Assembly (NCBI GenBank): GCA_012522985.1
Contig: JAAYJJ010000131.1
Coordinates: 1 to 23,726, forward strand
DNA from: Aliarcobacter butzleri
GTDB taxonomy: Bacteria; Campylobacterota; Campylobacteria; Campylobacterales; Arcobacteraceae
Direction: 5' to 3'
DNA: 23,726 nt
Part shown: one piece after another, positions 17,351-23,726 of the stretch
Position numbering within the stretch: the stretch's first letter is position 1
How the letters are laid out: every line of letters begins with the position of its first letter
Made by a program: the position numbers and the translations under genes
Notes under the pieces: generated by a model
Database searches by the model: none
The model's input: only the letters and a program-made list of their open reading frames with translations
What the model was told of the DNA's origin: nothing

Positions 17351-17740
17351 GTGTTTGATTTTAACCATAAACCAGAGTTAAATATTGTTCCACTAGTGGA
17401 TGTAATGTTGGTTTTATTAGCAATACTAATGGTTACAGCACCAGTTTTAGAGTATGAAGAAAATATCAACTTACCAAGTGGTAGCAAAACAAAAACAGCA
17501 ACACAAACAAAAAAGCTTGATATTTTTATAAGTAAAGATAGAGTAGTAAAAGTAGAAAAAGAGAGCTACAATATCAAAGAGTTTGCAGACTCTTTTATTT
17601 TATCTTCACAAGATAAAGATAAGGATATTACTATCTATATAAAAGCTGATAGAACACTACAATATGAAGATATTATATATGTTCTTAAAACAGTAAAAAG
17701 TGCAGGATTTCTTAAAGTTTCTTTAATAACGGATGGTTGA
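17351..17740 (+). CDS. tolR: TolR/ExbD family protein, probably TolR
   Basis: Partner of TolQ in the proton channel. 129 residues. Short cytoplasmic N-terminus, then a membrane helix with the family motif LNIVPLVDVMLVLLAILMV (10-28), where D17 is the proton-carrying Asp of TolR/ExbD; a periplasmic domain of about 85 residues follows (KLDIFISKDRVVKVEK, DITIYIKADRTLQYEDI, SAGFLKVSLITDG). GTG start at 17351 with AAGGA about 8 nt upstream. The end overlaps the tolA start by 8 nt if that gene begins at 17733. Confidence 0.92.
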   Translation: MFDFNHKPELNIVPLVDVMLVLLAILMVTAPVLEYEENINLPSGSKTKTATQTKKLDIFISKDRVVKVEKESYNIKEFADSFILSSQDKDKDITIYIKADRTLQYEDIIYVLKTVKSAGFLKVSLITDG

Positions 17741-18485
17741 TATGCCCCTAACTAATAATCATTTTTTAAGTTCAGGTATTATCGCTATATCTTTATATCT
17801 TTTTTTTCTATTTTCTATATTGTATTATATGATAGAACCTAATACAATAAAAATAACTTCATTTGAAAGACAAACAGCAATAGAGCTAGATCTTAGCATT
17901 ATGGATTCTCCAAAAAAAGTAGAAAAAACAAGCCCACAAAAACCAAAAGTAGAAGATGTTAAGGTAGAAGAAAAATCTGCATCAAAAGATACAGTTTCCA
18001 AAACTACTATGAAAGAGCTATTTGCCAATGTTAAAAGTGATGCCAAAACTATAGAGAAAAAAGAGACTACAACCGAACAAAGTTCAAAAGTAGCTAGTAT
18101 ATATAAATCTACATTTGAAAAAGAAGAAAGAAAAGAGATCTCTTCAGCTATTACAAAACAGCTAGAAAATATCAATTTAAACTCTTCATCATCTATGGCT
18201 CCAACTGTTGATGCTAATGTTGATGAGTATTATTCTTTAATATATGATATATTAGCTTCAAAATGGAACCCTAGTAGTAATTCAAAAGGTTTAAGTAGTA
18301 ATGTTCTTATTACTATTTACAAAAATGGAAAATTCAGTTATAATATTATCTCAAAATCAGGAAATAGAGATTTTGATAGTGCTTTAGAGAGTTTTTTAAG
18401 TTTTCAAACAAATGAAAAATTCCCAGAGCATCAAAAAGGTGAGAAAACAACCTTAAAAGTTACATTTAAAACAAAGGGAGATTGA
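17733..18485 (+). CDS. tolA: TolA/TonB-like energy-transducing protein
   Basis: Expected to carry energy from TolQR across the periplasm to TolB-Pal. 250 residues, much shorter than E. coli TolA (421). It has a cytoplasmic N-terminus, one membrane helix at about 14-36 (IIAISLYLFFLFSILYYMIE), a Lys/Glu/Ser/Thr-rich low-complexity spacer (about 50-155) and a C-terminal globular domain (about 165-250) with YYSLIYDILASKWNPSS and VLITIYKNGKFSYNIISKSGNRDFDSAL, a pattern shared by TolA and TonB C-termini. The gene context favours TolA. Two in-frame starts are possible, ATG 17733 (overlapping tolR by 8 nt) or ATG 17742. It overlaps the tolB start by one base. Confidence 0.8.
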   Translation: MVDMPLTNNHFLSSGIIAISLYLFFLFSILYYMIEPNTIKITSFERQTAIELDLSIMDSPKKVEKTSPQKPKVEDVKVEEKSASKDTVSKTTMKELFANVKSDAKTIEKKETTTEQSSKVASIYKSTFEKEERKEISSAITKQLENINLNSSSSMAPTVDANVDEYYSLIYDILASKWNPSSNSKGLSSNVLITIYKNGKFSYNIISKSGNRDFDSALESFLSFQTNEKFPEHQKGEKTTLKVTFKTKGD

Positions 18486-19759
18486 TGTTTAGAGTTTTTG
18501 GTTTATTGATATTGGTATGTCAATTTGTATTTGCTTCAGTTGATGCAAGTATGGAAATAGTTAAAAATGTTGGATATAAGCCATCAGTTGCAGTTGTCTC
18601 TTCACAAAGTGAGACATTACCAAGTAAGCATTTAGATGATATACATAAATTATTGGAAAAAGATTTAGAGGTAAGCGGACATTTTAATGTAAAAAGAGTT
18701 AATACAAATCAAAGATTTGAATCAAATATCAATTTTTATGAATATAAAAAGCTAGATATTGATTTGGTAATAAATATTACAACTGAACAGAGTATCTTTG
18801 AAGGATTTTTATTAAAGCTAAAACTATATGATACAAATTTAAATAAGCTAGTTTTAGAAAAATCTATCAATAGCCCAAAAGATGATAGATATCCTTTTAT
18901 AGCTCATAAAGTCGCTATTGATATAAACAACTATATAAAAGCACCATCTATTGATTGGATGGAGAGGTTTGTTATATTTTCAAGATATACAGCACCAAAA
19001 GAGTCTCAAATAGTTGTAGCTGATTATACTTTAACATATCAAAAAGTTATAGTACAAAAGGGTTTAAATATTTTTCCTAAATGGGCTGATGAAGAGCAAG
19101 AAAACTTTTATTACACAACTTATAATTTTGGAAAACCAACATTAATGAAAGTGAATATTTTCAATGCCCAAGCTCAAAAGATAACACAAAGTGATGGAAT
19201 GTTGGTTTGTTCTGATGTAAGTAAAGATGGTAAAAAAATTCTTTTAACAATGGCTCCAAACTCACAACCTGATATTTATGAATATAATACTATCTCAAAA
19301 CAAGCAACAAGAATTACAGATTTTAGTGGTATAGATGTAAATGGACACTATCTTGAAGGTGAAAAAAGTATAGTTTTTGTATCAGATAGACAAGGAAATC
19401 CAAATATTTTTAAACAAGAAATAGGACAAAGGATTGCTAGTAAGTTAGTTTATCATGGAAAAAACAACAATTCTGCAAATGCTTTTGGTAATTTAGTTGT
19501 ATATACAAGTAGAGAAGGTGAGAATGTATTTGGATATAATAATTTTAATATTTATCTTATATCGACTGAAAGTAGTTTTATTAAGAAACTTACTACTAGT
19601 GGGATGAATCAGTTTCCTAAGTTTTCAAGAGATGGTGAATCTATTATATTTATAAAAACAGAAAATAACAAAAGCTCACTTGGAATCATAAGATTGAATC
19701 ATGATAAATCGTTCTTATTCCCACTTGCAAATGGTAGCATACAGTCTATAGATTGGTAG
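18485..19759 (+). CDS. tolB: Tol-Pal system periplasmic beta-propeller protein TolB
   Basis: TolB is a periplasmic protein that cycles between Pal and TolA. Read from ATG 18485 it has 424 residues, the family size. A Sec signal peptide covers about 1-17 (GLLILVCQFVFA, then SVDAS). The N-terminal domain (about 20-150) is followed by propeller blades with WD40/PD40-type repeats such as CSDVSKDGKKILLTMAPNSQ, YEYNTISKQATRITDFSG, IVFVSDRQGNPNIF and FPKFSRDGESIIFI. A TTG three bases earlier is also in frame, but GGGAG sits 5 nt before the ATG, which overlaps the tolA stop by one base (TGATG). A 66-bp gap with a hairpin separates it from pal. Confidence 0.95.
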   Translation: MFRVFGLLILVCQFVFASVDASMEIVKNVGYKPSVAVVSSQSETLPSKHLDDIHKLLEKDLEVSGHFNVKRVNTNQRFESNINFYEYKKLDIDLVINITTEQSIFEGFLLKLKLYDTNLNKLVLEKSINSPKDDRYPFIAHKVAIDINNYIKAPSIDWMERFVIFSRYTAPKESQIVVADYTLTYQKVIVQKGLNIFPKWADEEQENFYYTTYNFGKPTLMKVNIFNAQAQKITQSDGMLVCSDVSKDGKKILLTMAPNSQPDIYEYNTISKQATRITDFSGIDVNGHYLEGEKSIVFVSDRQGNPNIFKQEIGQRIASKLVYHGKNNNSANAFGNLVVYTSREGENVFGYNNFNIYLISTESSFIKKLTTSGMNQFPKFSRDGESIIFIKTENNKSSLGIIRLNHDKSFLFPLANGSIQSIDW

Positions 19760-19763
19760 TTTG

Positions 19764-19786
19764 TCTAAACAAGTTTTAAGTTTAGA
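19764..19786 (+). other. Small hairpin between tolB and pal
   Basis: TCTAAAC (19764-19770) pairs with GTTTAGA (19780-19786) around a 9-nt loop. No T-tract follows directly, so it is a poor terminator. It could separate or protect the pal mRNA. Seven AT-rich pairs in such DNA can arise by chance. Confidence 0.3.
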
Positions 19787-19825
19787 TGGTGTATTATTAC
19801 AAAAATTATTTCAAAAGGAAAACAA

Positions 19826-20392
19826 ATGAAAAAAATTGGTTTATATTCAGTTGTATTAGCTGCACTATTAGTAGGTGGGTGTACGCAAAAAAGTGTTCAG
19901 GTTGAAGCTGAATCTACAGGTACACAAACACAAGATACATTAAGTACAAAGCTTGATGCTGTTGATAGTGTTACATTAGACTTTGTTGAGGGATTTGATG
20001 ATGGTGGAGATTGGAGAAATGCAAGAGTATTCTCTACTATGATTGATGGTAAATTAGTGCAACTAACTTCTTTATATTTTCCATTTGACAAATATCATTT
20101 AACTGAAGATATGATAACTAGAGCAAAAGACAACTCTCAATCAATTTTATCAGTTGGTAGAGATGTAAGTATTACTTTAGAAGGTAACACTGATGAGTGG
20201 GGAACTGATGAGTATAACTATGCACTTGGACTAAAAAGAGCAAATACAGCTAAACAAGCACTTGTAGCTGATGGTGTAAATGCAGCAACAATTACAATGG
20301 TAAGTTTAGGTGAAGGAAGTCCTGTTTGTACAGAGAAAACTAAAGAGTGTTGGCAAATGAACAGAAGAGTTGATTATAAAGTAATGCCATAA
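19826..20392 (+). CDS. pal: Peptidoglycan-associated lipoprotein Pal
   Basis: Pal is an outer-membrane lipoprotein that holds the cell wall. 188 residues. Lipoprotein signal peptide with lipobox LVGGC, the modified Cys at 19, followed by a Ser/Thr/Gln-rich linker. The OmpA-like domain (about 83-188) holds LYFPFDKYHL, LEGNTDEWGTDEYNYALGLKRA with D128 and R138 where other Pal/OmpA domains bind diaminopimelate, and a final NRRVDYKV. C168 and C175 (VCTEKTKECW) may form a disulphide, as the same pair appears in other Pal proteins of this phylum. AAAGGAA lies before the ATG. Last core member of the tolQRAB-pal set. Confidence 0.96.
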   Translation: MKKIGLYSVVLAALLVGGCTQKSVQVEAESTGTQTQDTLSTKLDAVDSVTLDFVEGFDDGGDWRNARVFSTMIDGKLVQLTSLYFPFDKYHLTEDMITRAKDNSQSILSVGRDVSITLEGNTDEWGTDEYNYALGLKRANTAKQALVADGVNAATITMVSLGEGSPVCTEKTKECWQMNRRVDYKVMP

Positions 20393-20400
20393 TCAAACGT

Positions 20401-21318
20401 ATGTTTTATAAAAATCTATTAATATATACTTTTACAACTTCGGTGCTTTTTAGTGCCGAAGTTTCTGTTTTTGGAGCTGGTGATTTAAACTCTCCAAACC
20501 CTTATGGCTTATCTCAATCTGAAAAAAAAATTCTTGAAACAAGAGATAGAGTTGATAGTGTCGATACAAGTGTAAGGGTGGTAAAAGGTGATCTTCAAAC
20601 AATCAATGAAAGATTACAAGGACTTGAATCAATCTTTGAAGGTGAAGGAATTAAGATCAATACCCTATCACAAACTCTTAATGTTATTGAAACACAAACT
20701 TCTCAAAATCAACAAGATATAGAATCACTTAAAACAGTAGTTAATCAGCTTTTAGCTATGCAAGAAGAGAATATGCAAAATATTTCTGAGCTTAAAAAGA
20801 TTATTTCTGAAGTTGTTAAACAAACTGATACTATTAATAAAAACTATTTATCAAGAAATGAATTTGAAAAAAATATGCAACAATTTGTAGCTACACAAAA
20901 TAAAAAAGCAGAACCAAAAGAACAAGCAACAGATAATACCAATTCCCAATTTGATAAAAGAGACAATAAAGAGTTATTTGAAGAGGGAAAAGCACAGTTT
21001 GATAAACTCTATTTTACTCAAGCTATCCCTATATTTGAATACTTAGTAAGTGTCAATTATAAACCCGCTGAATCTAACTATCTTTTAGGACAAATGTGGT
21101 TTGTTAGAAAAGATTATGAAAAAGCAATAAATTATTTTAAAACTTCAGCATTATTGTATGACAAAGGTTACTGGATGCCACAGTTATTATTAAATAGTGC
21201 AGTTTCATTTAAAGAGTTAAAAGATTTAGATAATGCATCTAAGTTTTTTAATACATTAATCCAAGCTTATCCAGAATCAAAAGAGGCTAAGGAAGCTAAA
21301 AAAATTATCTCTGAATAA
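20401..21318 (+). CDS. cpoB: CpoB/YbgF-like periplasmic coiled-coil and TPR protein
   Basis: CpoB (YbgF) links Tol-Pal to cell-wall synthesis at the division site. 305 residues. Sec signal peptide about 1-19 (LIYTFTTSVLFSA). A long heptad-rich coiled coil runs from about 35 to 150 (RDRVDSVDTSVRVVKGDLQT, then repeated LSQTLNVIETQ and ISELKKIISEVV), longer than in E. coli CpoB, whose coiled coil is short. After a linker, TPR repeats fill about 185-300 (FEEGKAQFDKLYFTQAIPIF, MWFVRKDYEKAINYFKTSAL, AYPESKEAKEAKKII). It begins 8 bp after pal with no clear ribosome binding site, so it may depend on pal translation. The identification rests on the domain order and position. Confidence 0.85.
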   Translation: MFYKNLLIYTFTTSVLFSAEVSVFGAGDLNSPNPYGLSQSEKKILETRDRVDSVDTSVRVVKGDLQTINERLQGLESIFEGEGIKINTLSQTLNVIETQTSQNQQDIESLKTVVNQLLAMQEENMQNISELKKIISEVVKQTDTINKNYLSRNEFEKNMQQFVATQNKKAEPKEQATDNTNSQFDKRDNKELFEEGKAQFDKLYFTQAIPIFEYLVSVNYKPAESNYLLGQMWFVRKDYEKAINYFKTSALLYDKGYWMPQLLLNSAVSFKELKDLDNASKFFNTLIQAYPESKEAKEAKKIISE

Positions 21319-21344
21319 GAGTTTATACTAAAAAAAGGAAAAAT

Positions 21345-21950
21345 ATGAAAATAGAACAATATAACGTAGTTGCTATCGAGTACAATCTTAAAGATGCAAA
21401 TACAAACGAGCAGTTAGACTCTAACTTAGGTGGAAGACCATTGGAGTTTATCACTGGTATGGGACAAATAATCAAAGGTTTAGAAGAAGAGATTTTAAAT
21501 ATGAGTGTTGGTGATAAAGCTGATGTTATAGTTAATCCAGCTGATGCATATGGTGAATATAATGAAGAGGCTGTTCAAGTTTTACCAAAAGAGCAGTTTG
21601 CTGGTATTGATTTGATTGAAGGTATGACTTTATATGGTACTAGTGAAGAGGGTGAAACTGTACAAGTAAATGTAAAAAGTTTTGATGATAATGAGGTTGT
21701 TATAGATTATAATCATCCAATGGCTGGTAAAACATTGATGTTTACTGTTACTATTTTAGACTCAAGAAAAGCAACTGATCAAGAGATGGCTACTGGCGTT
21801 GTAGGTGGTATTTCTAGTGGCGGATGTGGATGTGGAAGTGGCGGAGGTTGTGGAAGCAACTCTGGTATGGATCATCATCAAGATCACCATGGAGCAGGAA
21901 GTTGTGGTACAGGTAATGGACACGGACATGGTGGATGTGGTTGTCACTAA
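21345..21950 (+). CDS. slyD: SlyD-type FKBP prolyl isomerase with Cys/His-rich metal-binding tail
   Basis: SlyD proteins are cytoplasmic peptidyl-prolyl isomerases and chaperones; in E. coli the C-terminal tail binds nickel and helps hydrogenase maturation. 201 residues. The FKBP fold starts VVAIEYNLKDANTNEQLDSN, then GRPLEFITGMGQIIKGLEEEI and GDKADVIVNPADAYGEYNEE. The insert-in-flap chaperone domain covers about 70-125, and LVNHPMAGKTL-like NHPMAGKTLMFTVTIL closes the fold. From about 151 the tail is almost only Gly, Ser, Cys and His: Cys 161, 163, 169, 187, 198, 200 and His 177, 178, 181, 182, 193, 195, 201. Good AAAGGAA site before the ATG. fabD starts 13 bp later. Confidence 0.95.
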   Translation: MKIEQYNVVAIEYNLKDANTNEQLDSNLGGRPLEFITGMGQIIKGLEEEILNMSVGDKADVIVNPADAYGEYNEEAVQVLPKEQFAGIDLIEGMTLYGTSEEGETVQVNVKSFDDNEVVIDYNHPMAGKTLMFTVTILDSRKATDQEMATGVVGGISSGGCGCGSGGGCGSNSGMDHHQDHHGAGSCGTGNGHGHGGCGCH

Positions 21951-21963
21951 TAGGATAACTTAA

Positions 21964-22893
21964 ATGAAAAAAGTAGGTTTTATATTCCCTGGGCAAGGAA
22001 GCCAAACGATAGGGATGGGAAAAGAGTTTTTTGAAAATTTTGATATTGCTAAAGAGATGGTAGTAAATGCATCAAAAAGACTTAATATAGATTTTGAAGA
22101 GTTACTATTTAAAGAAAATGCAAATTTAGAAAAAACAGAATATACTCAACCAGCGATTTTACTTGTAAGTGCTATAGCTTTGGAAGTTTTAAAAACACAC
22201 TATAAGCTTACTCCAACTTTTGCATTGGGACACTCATTGGGTGAATTTAGTGCTTTAGTTAGTGTTGGAGCTTTGGATTATCTTGATGCTATAGAACTTG
22301 TTCATAAAAGAGGACTTTTTATGTCAAAGGCTTGTGAAGGTGTAGGAGCTGGTATGATGGCACTTTTAGGCTTAGAAGATAGTGTTGTAGAAGAGATTTG
22401 CAAACAACAAAGAAAAAATGGCAAAAAAGTATGGGCTGCAAACTACAATATCGATGGACAACTTGTTTTAGCTGGAATAAAGGCTGATTTGGAAGAGTTG
22501 GTTGATATATTTAAAGCTGCTGGAGCAAAAAGAGCAATAGTTCTAAATATGTCAGTTGCTAGTCATTGCCCACTTTTAGAGAGTGCTGTTCGGCCTTTGA
22601 AAGAGGAGTTAAATAGATTTATAAAAGATAGTTTTATAGCTCCTGTTGTATCAAATGTAACATCTAATGAGTATAATTCTAAAGATGAGGCTATCACACT
22701 TTTAGCAGAGCAACTTACTAAGCCTGTTTTATATAAGCAATCTATTGCTAAATATGATGAAAAGGTTGATTGTTTTATAGAGTTTGGAAATGGAGCGGTT
22801 TTAAAAGGTTTAAATAAAAAGCTTACAACTCCAACATATAATATTAATAATATTGATACATTAAATAAAACTTTAGAGGTGTTAAATGGCTAA
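21964..22893 (+). CDS. fabD: Malonyl-CoA:ACP transacylase
   Basis: FabD moves malonyl from CoA to acyl carrier protein to supply fatty acid elongation. 309 residues, as in E. coli. GQGSQ at 10-14 lies in the oxyanion loop, the nucleophile is S91 in GHSLGEFSAL (89-98), the carboxylate-binding Arg is R116 in KRGLFM, and the catalytic histidine is H201 in MSVASHCPLL. All key residues are present. AGGA lies 8 nt before the ATG. It overlaps mtnN by 8 nt. No other fab genes are nearby, so the linkage is positional and not a fab cluster. Confidence 0.98.
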   Translation: MKKVGFIFPGQGSQTIGMGKEFFENFDIAKEMVVNASKRLNIDFEELLFKENANLEKTEYTQPAILLVSAIALEVLKTHYKLTPTFALGHSLGEFSALVSVGALDYLDAIELVHKRGLFMSKACEGVGAGMMALLGLEDSVVEEICKQQRKNGKKVWAANYNIDGQLVLAGIKADLEELVDIFKAAGAKRAIVLNMSVASHCPLLESAVRPLKEELNRFIKDSFIAPVVSNVTSNEYNSKDEAITLLAEQLTKPVLYKQSIAKYDEKVDCFIEFGNGAVLKGLNKKLTTPTYNINNIDTLNKTLEVLNG

Positions 22894-23578
22894 AATAGCT
22901 ATAATGGGTGCAATGCAAGAAGAGGTTGAACCACTTCTTGCTTACTTTGATGATATTAAAATTACTGAATATGCAGATAATAGATATTATGAAGTAAAAT
23001 ATAATGATTTAGAGCTTGTTATAGCTTATAGTAAAATAGGTAAAGTTTTTGCCTCTTTAACTGCTTCAACTATGATTACAAAGTTTGGATGTGAAAAACT
23101 ACTTTTTAGTGGGGTAGCAGGTGCTATAAATCCATCTTTGAAGATAGGTGATTTAGTAGTTGCTACAAAACTTTGCCAACATGATCTAGATATTACAGCT
23201 TTTGGTCATCCTTTTGGTTATGTTCCTGAAGGTAAAGTTTTTGTTGAATCAAACTTAGAGCTTATAGATATAGCAAGAGAGGTAGCAAAGGCTAAAGGTT
23301 TAAATCTTTTAGAAGGTACTATTGCAACTGGAGATCAGTTTGTAGCCAATGAGACAAGAAAAAACTGGATAGGAGCTACTTTTAAAGCAGATGCCTTGGA
23401 GATGGAAGGTGCTAGTGTTGCTGTTGTTTGTGATGCTTTGGATGTTCCATTTTTGATTTTGAGATCTATTAGTGATAGTGCTGATGTTGATGCAGGGTTT
23501 AGCTTTGATGAGTTTTTACAAAGTTCTGCACTTCGATCTGCTGAGTTTTTGATAGAGATTATAAAAAGACTTAAATAA
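22886..23578 (+). CDS. mtnN: 5'-methylthioadenosine/S-adenosylhomocysteine nucleosidase
   Basis: MTAN cuts adenine from methylthioadenosine and S-adenosylhomocysteine, recycling SAM by-products and giving the precursor of AI-2. In Campylobacter and Helicobacter the same enzyme also acts on 6-amino-6-deoxyfutalosine in menaquinone synthesis, so that role is likely here too (inference from the family). 230 residues. E12 (QEEVEPL), E174 (LEMEGASVAVVC) and D197 (SISDSAD) match the catalytic and ribose-binding residues of E. coli at the same numbers; GVAGAINPSLKIGD is the nucleoside-phosphorylase fold motif. GAGG lies 6 nt before the ATG, inside fabD. Last gene of the window. Confidence 0.96.
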   Translation: MAKIAIMGAMQEEVEPLLAYFDDIKITEYADNRYYEVKYNDLELVIAYSKIGKVFASLTASTMITKFGCEKLLFSGVAGAINPSLKIGDLVVATKLCQHDLDITAFGHPFGYVPEGKVFVESNLELIDIAREVAKAKGLNLLEGTIATGDQFVANETRKNWIGATFKADALEMEGASVAVVCDALDVPFLILRSISDSADVDAGFSFDEFLQSSALRSAEFLIEIIKRLK

Positions 23579-23604
23579 AAAACTAATATTTTATATCTAA
23601 TTTA

Positions 23605-23635
23605 TAGGATTGTAACACTAAAGTGTTACTTCCTA
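23605..23635. repeat. Imperfect palindrome / hairpin downstream of mtnN
   Basis: TAGGA (23605-23609) and GTAACACT (23612-23619) pair with AGTGTTAC (23622-23629) and TCCTA (23631-23635) around an AA centre, a 13-bp stem with a small TT/T bulge. No T-tract follows on either strand, so it is not a standard Rho-independent terminator, though it could still end or protect the mtnN message. The balanced sequence stands out against the AT-rich surroundings and may be one copy of a dispersed palindromic element. Confidence 0.65.
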
Positions 23636-23648
23636 CAATATCCCCACC

Positions 23649-23726
23649 CACTTTTCACTTTTCACTTTTCACTTTTCACTTTTCACTTTTCACTTTTCAC
23701 TTTTCACTTTTCACTTTTCACTTTTC
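23649..23726. repeat. Heptamer tandem repeat (CTTTTCA)n, running off the window
   Basis: From 23649 to the last base the sequence is a perfect array of the 7-bp unit CTTTTCA (GTGAAAA on the other strand), about 11 units over 78 bp with no mismatch. It is intergenic, 70 bp after the mtnN stop and 13 bp after the palindrome. The true length is unknown because the window ends inside the array. Seven is not a multiple of three, so changes in copy number would shift any reading frame crossing it, but no gene is seen to do so. Confidence 0.97.

Noticed and set aside
17825..18175. A 116-codon open frame on the minus strand within tolA
   Set aside because: It is antisense to the Lys/Glu/Ser-rich spacer, whose codons rarely give stops on the other strand. 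No family resemblance and no good start context; tolA fits its neighbours.
19764..19786. Terminator between tolB and pal
   Set aside because: The 7-bp hairpin lacks a following T-tract, and pal belongs with tolB, so I list it only as a possible hairpin.
21762..22005. Two minus-strand open frames rich in Thr/Ser or His opposite the slyD tail
   Set aside because: They are products of the repetitive Gly/Cys/His codons of slyD read backwards; SlyD is well supported on the plus strand.
23649..23726. The heptamer array as coding sequence (an F-S-L-F-T-F-H repeat) or as a CRISPR array
   Set aside because: The plus strand has no stop in any frame only because of its composition, and no start or ribosome binding site leads into it. 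CRISPR needs longer repeats with unique spacers; here copies are directly joined.

Overview
The window is 23.7 kb of AT-rich chromosomal DNA and is almost entirely coding. Protein sequences and gene order point to a member of Campylobacterota (formerly Epsilonproteobacteria), probably a free-living Sulfurimonas/Sulfurospirillum/Arcobacter-type organism; I do not assign a genus. Pointers are a split ATP synthase operon that starts with paired b' and b subunits just after parAB, single-domain BirA and ProB, -10 boxes preceded by phased T-tracts instead of clear -35 boxes, and gene order matching two blocks of the Campylobacter jejuni chromosome as I remember it (aroC-rnc-rnhA-TPR protein-dnaG, and rplU through pfs).

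Layout. (1) Positions 1-3079, minus strand: a compact operon reading membrane TPR/zinc protein > rnhA > rnc > aroC, with aroC cut by the window edge. (2) 3080-3118: a 39-bp divergent promoter region with overlapping -10 boxes. (3) 3119-5144, plus strand: dnaG and ridA. (4) 5145-5880: promoter, rplU, rpmA and a strong hairpin terminator. (5) 5910-10960: obgE-proB-fmt-birA-parA-parB, mostly overlapping or closely spaced. (6) 10961-16773: a promoter and the ATP synthase genes b'-b-delta-alpha-gamma-beta-epsilon; subunits a and c are not here. (7) 16775-21318: a complete Tol-Pal set (tolQ, tolR, tolA, tolB, pal, cpoB-like). (8) 21345-23578: a SlyD-type prolyl isomerase with a Cys/His-rich tail, fabD and mtnN. 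(9) 23579-23726: an intergenic end holding a 13-bp-stem hairpin and a perfect heptamer tandem repeat that runs off the window.

How the genes fit together. The genes are housekeeping: RNA processing (rnc, rnhA), replication priming (dnaG), ribosome parts and assembly (rplU, rpmA, obgE), initiator tRNA formylation (fmt), biotin loading (birA), chromosome partition (parAB), proton-driven ATP synthesis, and the proton-driven Tol-Pal machine that ties the outer membrane to the cell wall during division. Many junctions overlap by 1-20 nt, which suggests translational coupling.

I see no phage, insertion sequence, CRISPR array, toxin-antitoxin pair, defence island, tRNA or rRNA gene, and no convincing undescribed multi-gene system. 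The points most worth a second look are the terminal heptamer repeat with its neighbouring hairpin, the membrane TPR/zinc protein in the RNase operon, the overlapping divergent promoters with a possibly leaderless dnaG, and the junction of two gene blocks at ridA.
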